A stretch of 64,000 nucleotides of DNA from Drosophila persimilis (Eukaryota; Arthropoda; Insecta; Diptera; Drosophilidae), in the NCBI RefSeq assembly GCF_003286085.1, contig NW_020825324.1, positions 124,001-188,000 of the forward strand. Direction: 5' to 3'. A program made the position numbers and the translations under genes. Position 1 is the stretch's first letter. Every line of letters starts with the position of its first letter. The notes below the pieces were generated by a model. The model was not told the DNA's origin and did no database searches. It saw only the letters and a program-made list of their open reading frames with translations. Shown one piece after another: positions 27,188 through 38,865 of this stretch.

Positions 27188-27362
27188 GAACTTCTCTGAT
27201 TTGTGTGTCGTTTTACTTGCAGGCATTATCACGGAGGCCTTTGGCTATGCCGCCACCATTCATTCCATCAATTTCCTCACCGCTATGGCCCTGCTCCTCT
27301 GGCTCACGGAATCGATTGTCCGTCGCGTCCTGAAGCGACCGTCGAAGGGGCTGGGTCAGTGA
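25198..27362 (+). CDS. Monocarboxylate-transporter-like protein B (SLC16/MFS)
   Basis: Predicted 647-aa SLC16-family carrier, probably plasma membrane; substrate unknown. Exons 25198-25362, 25433-25559, 25617-27128 and 27223-27362 join in frame. The second exon is 127 nt, exactly as in gene A. PDGGWGW is at residues 39-45, helix 8 has the DxxxR pair at D503/R507, and FFDLDLLRDFTFVNL precedes helix 7. The helix 6-7 loop has a CxxC, a GIFSSQYL segment, EPGTPMLARANDGWFGS and a CTC cluster; all are matched in gene C, while only the RANDGW part is matched in gene A. Intron 1 starts right after the helix-1 signature exon, as in the paralogues. The start ATG lies three bases after an acceptor (TTTCAG), so the 5' UTR begins in a remote exon. 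The last intron contains a (CT)n run and a decoy acceptor that would cause early termination. Confidence 0.92.
27154..27184. repeat. (CT)n microsatellite inside the last intron of MCT gene B
   Basis: About 15 CT units end in CTGCAG, making a good-looking but out-of-frame splice acceptor 34 bp before the acceptor that keeps the frame. Confidence 0.9.
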
Positions 27363-29198
27363 TGTCCGGCCGATCCTATTCTAAAATGTGTTTAAACTCA
27401 CTCTCTCTCGTCGGAACTGAAACTACTTGGCCATCCACACATCCATCCATCCATCCATCCATACCCAGTGGTACCACACTTGGCCTGGGCCCCTACCTAG
27501 ATGTTATTTAAGATCGAGTGTGTCTCTGTGTGTGAGCATAGTATTACGTTGATTGAGCATACGGTATAGTTGCAGGCCGTACTTAAAGATACCTAAGATA
27601 AAATATACAAGATACAATATATATATATATATACATATATGTATATATACATAATTGTATTACCCCTAAACAAATGAAAAATTCCCATCATATCCCACCA
27701 CCATATCATGTAGTCTTTCATTTAGTCATTTTTTTTCCTAATTTAATTTTTTTTTTTTTTTTTCATTTTTTTACCACATTTCTTTTTGTTTTTATTTTGC
27801 GTTTTATAATATATACATATAATATATATATACACTATATAAATAAGACTATGAATACTGTACTTAGTGGTTACAACTACACCTATCATATAATATGTGT
27901 GATGCTGACCTACACGTTGATTGATAAATATAAATGTTAGTTAAGTTGAAACAAAAGAGTTCTGAAAGGGGAGTTACTGGTAAAGGGAACAACATCAACA
28001 TGCAACATCTTGTGGACTATTGGTCTTATCGAGACCTTCTTCTTGGGTATGAGAAATTTCTGGGCCTGCCTTTGTCCTGCTTGAGGATCATCCACTTAGC
28101 GACACAAACGATTTGCATTCTTGTTCTGCGAATCAATTAGTTACGCTCACTCAGAAACCGATTGATTCTTGGGATCTATACAGAGAGAACGTATATCTTG
28201 ACCACTATTCGGGTTCTTTAATTAGGGATACACTTGATTTCCTTTCGTGTTCAATTGCAGATATTGCTTGCCACATGAAGAATGATAATCTGCAGCAACT
28301 AACGATGATCATATACTGATTGATCGAGAGTGATTGAGGTGTCTAATAGATATACATATGTATGTTATGTGGGTACAATTGGAGATATATTTTTGAGTAT
28401 AAATTTGTGGATTATATGAAAGGGTGAAAAGCGTTCGGTCCCTTTTGCACACGAAAAAGCATGGAATATAGTCTCCCTTAAGCTTGGTTATCTTTTGGGA
28501 TCTATGCCACGAAACATCTGGATTATAGCTGAATGAAGAGTACAATCTTAATATATTTCGATTGGAGTTTATTTTATGAAAAATCATAAGTAATCCCCAC
28601 CGAAGAATTGCAAATGATCCTTCATAAACGATTTCGTACATTCCGTTGGATCAGAGAAGAATACCCTTATCGCTAATCTTACTCTCTCCGCCGCTTCCAT
28701 TGCCAATCAAAATCTTTTCAAATATTCTTTAAATCAATTAGCCACCAACAAAAGGTTGTCAAAAGATCTACCAAATGTTTGCTGCACACTTTTGGGCTCT
28801 TCGGGTAAAGCCCGTGGTACGGGGTACAGGTGTCAGAGAAAGAACGACCAAGGCAGGCGGGCGGGCAGGCAGAGGGAGGCAGCACGTGGCCTGCCTCAAC
28901 TCACGAACGAACCAACGAAATATACATAACATAGATGTATCGTATCGTATCGGATCGTATCGTATCTATGCCTATGCCTAAATGTTAGTGACGCACTGTT
29001 TGGCTTCCGCCAAAGCAAACAAATCGTTTTTCTCGCACCTTTACAGCCGACTGTTAACTAACAGACGAACGGACGGACGGACGGAAGTACGGACGTACGG
29101 ACTGACAGCCTCTTGCCCCCCACCGGGCATTCGCTGCTGCTCATTACGTCGACGTCGTTCGATTGGCGCTAGTCGATCCGATCTTTCGATTGCCTGTC

Positions 29199-29250
29199 CG
29201 TACACACCGTACACGCCGTACACACCGTACACGCCGTACACGCCGTACAC
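29199..29250. repeat. Nine-bp CGTACACGC tandem repeat
   Basis: About six units of CGTACACGC or CGTACACAC. Because 9 is a multiple of 3, both strands stay open and give artificial TPY and VYG repeats, which I do not regard as coding. Confidence 0.9.
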
Positions 29251-29758
29251 TCTGCTCTACTCTGCTCTGCCTGTGCCTGTGCTGGGTTCGGTTCAGTTCA
29301 GTTTAGTTCTCAGTTTTAGTTTATTTCCTCAGCTGTCGACGACGACGACGACGACGGCGTTTGGGGCGAGAGAACACGGGGCCGCGATTAGAGGAATATT
29401 CCGCCAAATGGCAATTGGATTCGGATCGGGCATTGCATTCCCATTACCCCCGTAGAGTGTGTCGCGAGTCGTGAGTCGCGAGTCGGGCCTACATATATAT
29501 ATATGTAGATCTATAGATCTGTAGATATTTTAAATTCGAGAAATAGGTGAACCAAGGAGTGGCCCTGCTCTGAGCACAGCTCCCTGCCCATACGACACCA
29601 TTCTGGGCAACCTTGAACTTGGACTGCATTTCGTGTGTGTCTGTTTCAATTAGATGCAGGCATTCAACCTGTCATTCATTCAGTGCGCCAATCATTCAGT
29701 CAGTCAGTCAATGCGCTGTAACGCGTGTGACAGAGAGTGTAAAAATAAAATAACACCC

Positions 29759-29804
29759 GAGGCGGAGGCGGAGGCGGAGGCTGAGGCTGAGGCTGACGCT
29801 GAGG
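29759..29804. repeat. GAGGCG/GAGGCT hexamer repeat
   Basis: Seven to eight units drift from GAGGCG to GAGGCT. It lies about 130 bp before a good donor at 29931, so it could be in a 5' UTR exon. Confidence 0.85.
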
Positions 29805-31535
29805 CAAAGGTAAAGGCAACAGGCATAAAGCATTAAGCATCAATAGCAACCGAAATAAAAACTAAAAATAATCATCGTTGCCAATTTGCGCACTAGCCAA
29901 GGAGAGGGCGAAATACTATAGAGGATATAGGTGAGTGATTCGACTGTGAGACGGGGGCATCATCTAGCTAATGGAGGAGCAACAGGCACGTTCTTGTCAC
30001 GCACCTCGCACGGGTTCATCCTCCTGCTCCTCCTACTCCTCCTGCTGCTGCCGCTGCTATCAGCGATTCCCTTCGATTAAAGTGGAAGGGGCCTTGGGAA
30101 AATGTCAATACCCCAATCCACCACATGGGCTATCTGGGAGCCCCAGCTGGTGGCACAATATTGGCAACAAGTCACCAAAACGTTGCCGACCCATGTAAAG
30201 GCATCGCAATCTTATCATCCTTATCGCTGGATGGATCTATAGTCAATATAGTAGTGGGCTTTGCTTATCTGTGGCGATCTGTGCCAATTGTTTTGCGATC
30301 ATTTCGAGTGATTCGAGGAGCTACTCGTAAAACAATGGAATTTCCACAATAACAAACTGATCCATTACATGTCCAACGAATCAGGAAAGATCAAGGACGG
30401 TCTTCAGTCTGGGTACAGATAGACGAGGATAATAATCGTTATTGCTGGAATTCTTAACATATCCGGAATACTCGTATATGGTATATTTTGATTGATATTG
30501 ATACTCGTACCTTACCTTTTCCTTTAAAGACCTTTATCGGCTGATTAACACAACTAAAGTCCACCTTCCAGTTTGATTTTACGTAGGTTTCAGTTTCACT
30601 TTATTGCCGATAGTTCTTATCAAGAATAGCCTTATCTAATTAAGTCCTCAATTTACTATCATTGGGAATCTGTCATCAGGTTGTGGCACACACCTCCCAC
30701 AATCGAAGAGCAATGGAGGTGCGATGTACTCGCATGTTTTCGATGGTTATACAATTTGAAACAGCATCAGCAAATCATCAACTAGGTGGAACTCTGATTG
30801 AGGCCTCTTTTATAGATCCTTCTCTCCCCACAAATGGCAGAGATTGGAGGATCTTTGAGCCAGAGTTTAGTGGAATATTTTGGAATTTCCACACAAATGC
30901 TTTCCATTGATCGCATTTTTTGTTTTTTTTTTGGGAACTGAACTAATTACTGATACGCCTCCAGACATCAGTGACCTTCTCCTCTCGCCGGCAACAAAAT
31001 CTTCTAGAGGACATAATGAAAGTGATTCACTCAACGAAAATCTTTAGCTATTTGCGCGCTAACTTTGGTCTCGGTTTCGGTCTTGGTCTCTGGGTCTAGG
31101 TCCGCGTCACATGACTGCTATGCTGATAAGAGAGAGAGAGAGAGATCGATCGGAGAGGGAGAGTGGTCTGGGCTAGCATAAGCCCCAGCCATGAACCCGG
31201 GCTCTGGGTTCTGCTGGCAACAACACAGAAAGAAACCCAGAAAGCGTGTTTGAGAGTATGGGGGCTTGAGAACTACACCACATGCAGTCGGTCGCATGTT
31301 CATAGCCTTCAGGGACTGCAGTTAATTGTGGCAAGTGGATCGTTAAAGTGTTACACCAAACAAATTGACGATCGGCTCGTAAATCATACTCGAAGCGGCA
31401 ATTGGTTTTGTATGAGCACGAGCTTCGCGAGTAAATGATTCCTCATTCCGGGGTTCGACAGATCAACTGATCCACATACTGACTCTGTCTCTGTGTCTGT
31501 CTCTGTCTCTGCGTTGGATCTTTTCAGCAACAGCA

Positions 31536-33569
31536 ATGGAATCCGCTGAGAAGAAGGTCTACCAGAACACCACTCGGCCCCTGGACAAGGCCCCCTCGGC
31601 TCGGTACTACAACAGGAACGACAAGAGCGATCTGGGCGATGACTTTGTGGCCCCCGATGGCGGCTGGGCGTGGCTGGTGTGCGTCGCCGCTGGCGTTTCC
31701 AATGTAGGTAAAAGGTGTCCAACGCCCGCAGAGCCACAGCTTCAGCTTCAGCTTCAGCTCTCGCCCTCGTTTCCCCCCGAATTGAGCAAATCCTTTCCCC
31801 ACCCCCACAGCTGTCCATCTATCCGTGTCTGCAGCAGTTCGGCTTCCTGTTCAGAGAGCGCCTGGGGGACCTGGGCATGTCCAGCTCTCAGATCACGGCC
31901 ATCATCAACACGAATCCGGCGGTGTCCGCCTGCACGGGCCTGCTGAATGGGCCGATGTTCCGGCGCTTCACCTTTCGCCAGGTGGCCATGGCCGGCTCCC
32001 TGCTGATCTCCAGTGGAATAGTGCTCACAGCCTTCTGTGAGACATTCGTCGGCTATATGGTGGCCTATGCCCTGCTCTTCGGTGAGTCATCTTCAGTCCC
32101 CTAGGGATCTGCCACTTTTACCAACAGAATCTTCTTGTTCTAGGCTTTGGCATGGGCATCAGTGTTTCGGCTTCTTCGCTGGCCATCAACACGTACTTCC
32201 AGAAGAAGCGCCGCAAGGCCGCTGGCTTCTCGTGGACCATCACGGGCCTGGGTCCCATCTTCCTGCCGTATCTGGTCACGTTCCTGCTGACCGTCTACGG
32301 CGTCCAGGGCACCGTGCTGCTCTTTGCCGCCATTTCGCTGCACTCCTTTGTCAGTGCCATGATCTACCAGCCGGTGCGGTACCATGTGAACGGCAGCAGC
32401 ACGGAGCCGGAGCTGCTGGTGGAGCAGCAGCAGCAAGCGCCGGAGGCGCTGTGCGCCCACTGCGCCTGGCAGCAGAAGCGCGAGCCGGGGGGGATCTTCT
32501 CCAGCCAGTACCTGTGCCAGGACGACGATGCCCAGCGGCCTGGCTATGAGATCTGTGAGCCGGGCACCCCCATGCTGTCGCGTGCGAACGACGGCTGGTT
32601 CGGGTCACGGCCCTCGCTGACCTCGGGACGCCTGCGCTTTCGCACTGTGTCGAGCTCCAAGGATCTGGAGCAGACGCAGCGCCTGCACTGTCCCATCAGC
32701 GAGGAGCACCAGGGCGACGACGAGTTCCTCAGGCCAAACAACTTTCGCCGGGAGCGCGTCGAGTCCAATCTGGAGGCGAAGCTCTGCTGCAGGTGCTCCG
32801 AGCACCGGGCCATTGCCCGGGAGGACAACAACAACAAGGATCCTGACGTGCAGACCAGTCCAGGGGAAATAGGCTTCCTCCAGAAGGTGGTGACCTTCTT
32901 CGACCTGGACCTGCTGCGCGACTTCACCTTCGTGAATCTCGTTGCGGGGCTGACGATCATCAACTTTGGGGAGCTCAACTTCTCCATCCTGACGCCGTTC
33001 ATCCTGGTCGACTTCGGCTTCGAGACCTCCCAGATCACGCTGGCCATGTCCCTGCTGGCCGGCCTGGACATCACCATGCGCTTCCTGGTGCCCTTCCTGA
33101 CCGAGAAGATCCCCTGGGATAACCGGGTCTTCTTCCTCATTGGCGTCGTCGGGATTGCACTGGGCCGCACGGTGGTGGCCTGCACTCGATCCTACTCCAT
33201 GATCCTGTGCAGCTTCGTGTGGATTGGGCTGTGCAAGGGCGTGCGCACCATATTCTGGCCCCTGATCATACCCGGCTACGTGCCGCTGAATCGACTGCCA
33301 GGCGCCTCGGGCCTCCAGCTGCTCATCTCGGGGCTGTTTACACTCATCTGCGGACCATTTGTCGGTGAGTCGAGTCGAGTCGAGTCTCGCATCTGATCTC
33401 CTGTCGATCTCACGCTTTCGTTATTCTTCCAGGTCTTGTGCGGGATCGCTTTAACTATTCGGTGACCTTGCATTGTCTCAATATGATGTCCTTTGTGGCC
33501 GCCGCCTCCTGGACCCTGGAGGCGCTCATTCGACGCCATCGGCGGAAGCAGCGCCTGGAGAATAGCTGA
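31536..33569 (+). CDS. Monocarboxylate-transporter-like protein C (SLC16/MFS)
   Basis: Predicted 598-aa SLC16-family carrier, probably plasma membrane; substrate unknown. Exons 31536-31703, 31811-32081, 32144-33364 and 33433-33569 join in frame. The signature is PDGGWAW (40-46), with Ala for the usual Gly. Helix 8 keeps DxxxR (D455/R459). The helix 6-7 loop shares CxxC, GIFSSQYL, RPGYEI, EPGTPMLSRANDGWFGS and a CxC cluster with gene B, so B and C are the closer pair. Gene structure differs: the intron that A and B have after the helix-2 region is absent, and C has its own intron 32082-32143 after the segment ending ALLFG. Exon 1 ends AAT before GTAGGT; a second GT four bases on would break the frame. 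The intron at 33365-33432 opens with a GAGTC pentamer repeat. Confidence 0.92.
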
Positions 33570-36286
33570 TCATCCGTCGGCATCCCATCCGGTCCTTCGG
33601 CGCTTAAGTTAGAAAATACTTTCTTTTTTTTTTTGCTATCTCTAAGATAATGTCTTGTAATACATTACAAAGTAAAAAGTACAACATGGTCTATACTCGA
33701 TATATACTTATGTAATGGGAAATATCTATCAAGCTCTCCAGGGTGGGTCCCTGAACGCACTTTCAGGGAAGATCCAGCTTTTACATCAATCAACTTAAAC
33801 TTTATAACGAAAATCAAGGCATTCAATCAATATTTCGAACGACAGGATGCTGGGTTTTGGTAATATTTTAAGATTTCAAATGAAATATTATCAAAATACA
33901 CATATGTACATTTTACATGACATTTTACATGCACTACATAATATTGACATGGACATGACACTGCACGCTGGAAAAGTGTAGCATGCTTTTGGGCTGTCAA
34001 ATCTTTTGCAGAGTGTGCAGAGTCCAGACATATCGAATGCCGATTTGTAATCAGATTCATAAAAAACAAATTTTAAAAAATGTAGCAAAAAAAATTGAAT
34101 ATAAAAAACGGATAAGGGAGGTTTTTCCAGTAAGCGTTTTTGGGAAAAAAAAGATCAAACTTGAAGGAGAAAAAGAGCATAAAATTAGCCGGCCTTATAG
34201 AAAATTAACAAATTTCCCGGCATCGAAGCTTTTCTGATCTCCCAAATTTCTCAGGAATCTACAAGTGGATACCCCAAAGAGGGGACTGATCTTTGTACAG
34301 TTGAGCGGCATTGTATATCTACTACTGAATTGATGGAAAACAGATATACATAGTTCGTAGCTGAACATTCTAGCCAGTCGATAGATTTCAAAAGCCACCA
34401 AAACATAACAAAATTTACTTTACTTTGGAAAATACCGTAGGATCTAGTAGTCTTCTGTTTTATCATTATAAAATTCTATATTGTGTTTTTACACTAGACG
34501 TACGAGTACACTCGTATTATTATACACAAAATTAAAATTTTTTTTTTGTTTGCCCGGACACAATCTACACTAAAACCGAAAGAGCTTTGGCGAAAATTTC
34601 AAACATTTAATCAAAACATCTTTGGTTGCAGACTTTCAATTGAGGTAACGTTTATTCTTTGAATTCTTTAAAATCCCTTCGAATTCAGTTGGTCAAACGT
34701 TTAGATTGCTCACGAGTTTTTACCAGGGTCCCCGCAATTGCCGAGCAATTTATTGAAGGAAGCCAACAACAAGCCACAATCACGGAATAGAATGTTATAA
34801 GTCGGTACTACTGGAGGGTGGCTGCGCTGATCATCGCCCAGCTAAAGACGATGATCATCTCCAAATGAAGTACGCCAGTGGCAACTGCCATTACACAGAA
34901 GTACAGCAAAGGAATATTACAAGAGGAAGTTCAGCCAATCCATCATAAACAGATAGAATGTATACAGATGTATGTATGTATGGTTGCCCCAGTAGGATTG
35001 GTGCTGATTAACCTTCTCCTCCTCATTCAGGCTTACGAGGGGCATGCTACAGAATTGGGAATAGTTTGGTCATGGCTATTGGAATTCTGATTAAACTTTT
35101 GTGTCTGCAAAAGTTTGTTTTTGCACTTGAAAGAAGCTGAAGTGTACGACATTGATACACCTACATTTTGATCTTCTTAATATTCTCTGAAATATAAAAT
35201 AAAATACTACAAAATGTGAAGCTATCTTGTTCTTTTCAAAACTTTAGATATGTCTTTGGGTCGGTGGGTCGTTCAACAGAAACACCGGAAGATGGATGAT
35301 ACACTATGTATGTCGTCCCATGTTTCAGAATGGTTTCAGTTTGTAGATGTCGAAGATTGGCATAATTTACTTGATGATATTTTATTTGTATTCAATCATT
35401 CTTAAAAATTAGAGTACATTAAAGTGACTTTGCTTATCGTTTGTTTTTTCTTTTCATGTACTTCTCTTGCACGTTGAAAAATTGCATTCGAAATTGTTAT
35501 CTACATCAGGACATTCGATAGATTCGATTTATATAGTACAGATAAGATATATAGATATTTATACAAAGAATTACATCTAGCAGAAGAAACGCCCACATAT
35601 TACTACATGAAAATAAAAGAAAAAAAAAAAAGTGGAGTAAATCTTTTCTATGGGGGAATCATCCTCTCTATCATCCGTCGAAGCATCTAACTCTCCTTCT
35701 CTGTACTCCTGGGATCCCTCTTCTTCCCTACACTCCCTGGATGCCTCTCCTGGGCATCTGTACTCCTGGGATCCCTCTCCTTCCCTACACTCCCTGGATC
35801 CCACTCCTTCCCTGTACTCCCTGGATCCCTCTCCTTCTCTGTACTCCCAGGATCCCTCTGTTTCTATGCGTTTATAAAGCTACCAAATGCGAAAATACTC
35901 TAACATGGATTAGGGGGATCGATCTCTTAACAAATAGAACTCCCAAAGACTGTGCTTTAAATCTAAGTTTGATGTGGACGCCTCCTTGGTCCTTGCATGA
36001 GGGGTGTTTTCTGTTCTTTTTTTTTTTTGTGGAAATATATTACAATAGATGGGGCGGATCGCGGCGTCCTTGAACTCTTTCTGGTCATGGGCATGGTCTC
36101 TATCTCGGGGAGGGCGACATCGTTGGCTTTGCTGTGGGCCTCTGAAGTGCGGCCGCCGTTGGCGCTGCTGTCAGAATCGTGATGACCTACAGTGTGTGTG
36201 GGGTGGGTGGAGGTTTTTCAATGTTCGGAGTGTATAGTGGTGTTTGGAGTGTGTGTGGGTGGTGGAGACAAAACAAGAGCTCGAGA
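33570..36286. other. Intergenic region between convergent genes
   Basis: It contains the 3' flanks of MCT gene C (+) and of the 946-aa secreted protein gene (-). I see no coding exon. TTTATT at 35381-35386 is an AATAAA on the minus strand about 900 bp past the stop of the secreted gene, and a 27-bp minisatellite lies in between. Confidence 0.5.
35701..35865. repeat. 27-bp minisatellite, six units
   Basis: Six consecutive units (starts 35701, 35728, 35755, 35785, 35812, 35839) resemble CTGTACTCCCTGGATCCCTC plus seven bases. One carries a 3-bp insertion. The plus strand stays open through a 75-codon frame with an LYSLDPSPS-like nonapeptide unit. The frame is not supported by anything else, and the repeat probably lies in the 3' UTR of the minus-strand gene. 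Confidence 0.85.
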
Positions 36287-38830
36287 TTACATGTCTAGAC
36301 GATGGTGGGAATTGCGATTTACTTTGGAGTTGCCGTCGATGATCTCCACGGGATCTGCGGGCACATACGCCGACAGACCCATCAGCCCAAAGATATCCGG
36401 CGTATAGTTGAGCAGCTGTGATGAGCTGATGGTGGGCGTGGCCGCCTTCGGTTCCCCACCTGGAACAAAAAACAAGGACATTCGTTAAACAGAGAACACC
36501 TGCATAGAGTAGTCGAAAAGTAAAGCAAGAGGAAAGTGTAACGAAGAGAATGAGAGTGTGAGTGTGAGCTCGACTATCTGTCTGTTTTCGGTGGTTCTAT
36601 GTTCTACGGTTCCATAATCTTAGCTCCTACCTGTACCTGGCGTCGGGCGCACTCTGGGGAATCTCGGCGCTGACGCTGACGCTGGCGCTGACGCTGGCAC
36701 TGGCGCTGGCGTCTGGTGGTACACAGGACGTGGCGCTGATGCCGAGGCAGACACCTCATGATGCACATCCGGCGGATGGTAGGCCTGATGACGGGGCTGT
36801 GGCGTCACCACATAGACCTTCTCATTCGTCTGCGGCAGGATGGCCACCTGGGCCTGTTTCCACAGCTCCTTGGGCGCCTGAGTGCTTCTCACATACAGCG
36901 GCGTCACCGCGTCCTCGCTGGCGAGCATCATTGTCGTTGGCCTGGCAGTAGTGGTGGTGGTGCTGCTGCTCGGCAGGGGTGTGGTCATGGCGGGCGGTCG
37001 TTGTCGCTGCTGTCCCTCGTAGTAGTCGAGATGCAGTCGATTGTCCTCCAGAGGCTGGAAGCGCTTCGAGCTGCGCTCTCCCAGCAGATGCAGCTGCTCT
37101 AGATTGTTGATGGAGGTGGACAGATCCCCGGCATTGGTGGGCGGAGCGGAGCCGCCACCCAACTCGAAGCCGCCGCCGCGTGTGGTCTTCGATTGACGCG
37201 TCAGCTGCTGGAGCGGAGCCTTAGCCGTGGCCGTAGCCGGAGCCGGGGTCGTGGTGGTGGTCGTGAGGTACTCCGTGGGGATGTGCTTGGACCGGCCCCG
37301 AATCGTGGGGGTGCTGGGGCGATGCGACAACGAGTTGTACTCCTGCTCGGTCCAGCCGTCGATGTTGTGCTGCAGCCGGGAAATGTCCACCCCCAGGGGC
37401 CTGCGCTTCGTCTCGCGCTCTCGCTTCAGCAGCTCCCGGAGATTGGAGGCCAGGATCTTGGTCAGGTACTTGGTGGTGCGATGGGTGTTGGGCGGCGGCG
37501 GGGCCGTCACCGTGGCCGTTGCCAGCTTCGACTCCTGTTGCTCGTGCGGCTCCTCCACATCGTTGTCGTCATGGTCATGCTCCTGGTTGTGGCTGTGCTT
37601 GTGGTTCTGCTTCTGGCTGTGGCTGTTGCTGTGGCTGTGGACATGGACCCATGGCTCGAAGGGGCGTGGCCGCTGCTTTGTCGTGTAGGGGATGATCACC
37701 TGCTGGGGACTCGGCGGCGACATGCCCGCATACTGTCCGCTGGCATCGATGGCCCCGTACGTGGAGGTGGGCGTAGGCGGCGCCGGCGTGGGCGTGTACA
37801 CCTGACTGAGGCGGAAGTTCAGATCCGCGGGGTCACGGGTGAAGGGACGCGCCCCGGCCACCCCCACCCCCAGGGCATGGTTGATGGGCGAGTCGAGCAG
37901 TCGCTTAGGGGTCTCCCTACCGCGGCTGCCGGAGTGATGATAGATGCCGCGATGATGCACTGCCGCCAGATGGTTATTGACCTCCGCAACGGGGGCTGGT
38001 GGTGCTGGTGGTGCGGGTGGTGCGGGTGGTGCGGTTGGAGCTGCTGTTGGCGGCTGCTCTGTCGTGGTGTACACCACTGTGCTGGTCTCCTCCGTCTGGT
38101 ACTGTTCCGCGTAGTAGAGCTGCTGCTCCTGCTCCTGCTCCTGCTGCAGCTGCTGGGAGGATGCCGCCGGATAGTTGTCTGCCGGCGGCAGCTGCTGCGT
38201 GGTCGTCTCCGCAAAGTGCCCCAGTTCCGTGAGAAGCTGCGAGGCGGGCAGGTGCTGGTGCACCGAGCCACTGCTCAGGTCCTCCAGCTGGTAGCGGACT
38301 GTGCTAATGTCCTGCAGCTGATGGTGGGGCTGGTGGTGGTGCTCCTGCTCCGAGGGGGGGCTGGGTCTGTGGGGTGCACTGGCTCCCAGATCGATCGCAT
38401 GCGATGGCACAAAGGTCGCCGGATACTCCACGGAGGTCACAAAGTCCGTCAGCTGGTGGCTCTGGACGATCTCGAAGTTGCTGCTCGGGATGCTCGTGAA
38501 GCCCGGATTGCTGGGGATGCTCGGGCTGTACGGCCGCGGACTGGGTGCCGGTCGGAACGGTGGCACTGGTGGCACTGTGCTGGCACGCACTTCCGACGGG
38601 GCAGCCACATTCTCTAGCGGCCGGAAGGCCTGGGCATTGTACAGCGGTGGCAGGGCCATGTGGCTGAGGGCAGGCAGGGGCACGGTGATGGGCAGGAAGA
38701 CACTCTGCCCCGCTGGTGCCGCAGGCGGAGCCCGGAACTGCACGGCCCTCTGGCGATGCTGCGATGCCTGGGCCAGCGGCTGTTGTTGCACCTGCCACGA
38801 TTGGACAACCTGCTGTTGCTGCTGGGGAGG

Positions 38831-38865
<35 letters not shown>

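Larger units (their letters stand above)
27363..31527. other. Non-coding region between MCT genes B and C
   Basis: No supported coding exon. It begins with the AT- and T-rich 3' UTR and flank of gene B. Two tandem repeats lie at 29199-29250 and 29759-29804. A possible 5' leader of gene C is suggested by the Inr-like TTCAGTTCAGTTTAG near 29289 and a good donor (TATAG then GTGAGT) at 29931. The acceptor at 31526-31527, eight bases before the gene C start codon, shows that an upstream untranslated exon exists. Confidence 0.45.

Noticed and set aside
27189..27202. Earlier acceptor for the last exon of MCT gene B
   Set aside because: It leads to a stop after four codons and loses the C-terminal helices that A and C have; kept only as a decoy in the findings.
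28982..29455. 157-codon frame with TPYTPY repeats
   Set aside because: Driven by the 9-bp CGTACACGC repeat; the minus strand is open too, and neither has coding features outside the repeat.
37193..38617. 474-codon open frame antisense to the large exon of the secreted protein
   Set aside because: It is a by-product of the Pro/Gln/His-rich codons on the other strand, gives Arg/Gly/Val/Leu-rich nonsense and has no splice or start context. The minus-strand frame has a signal peptide and clean exon joins.
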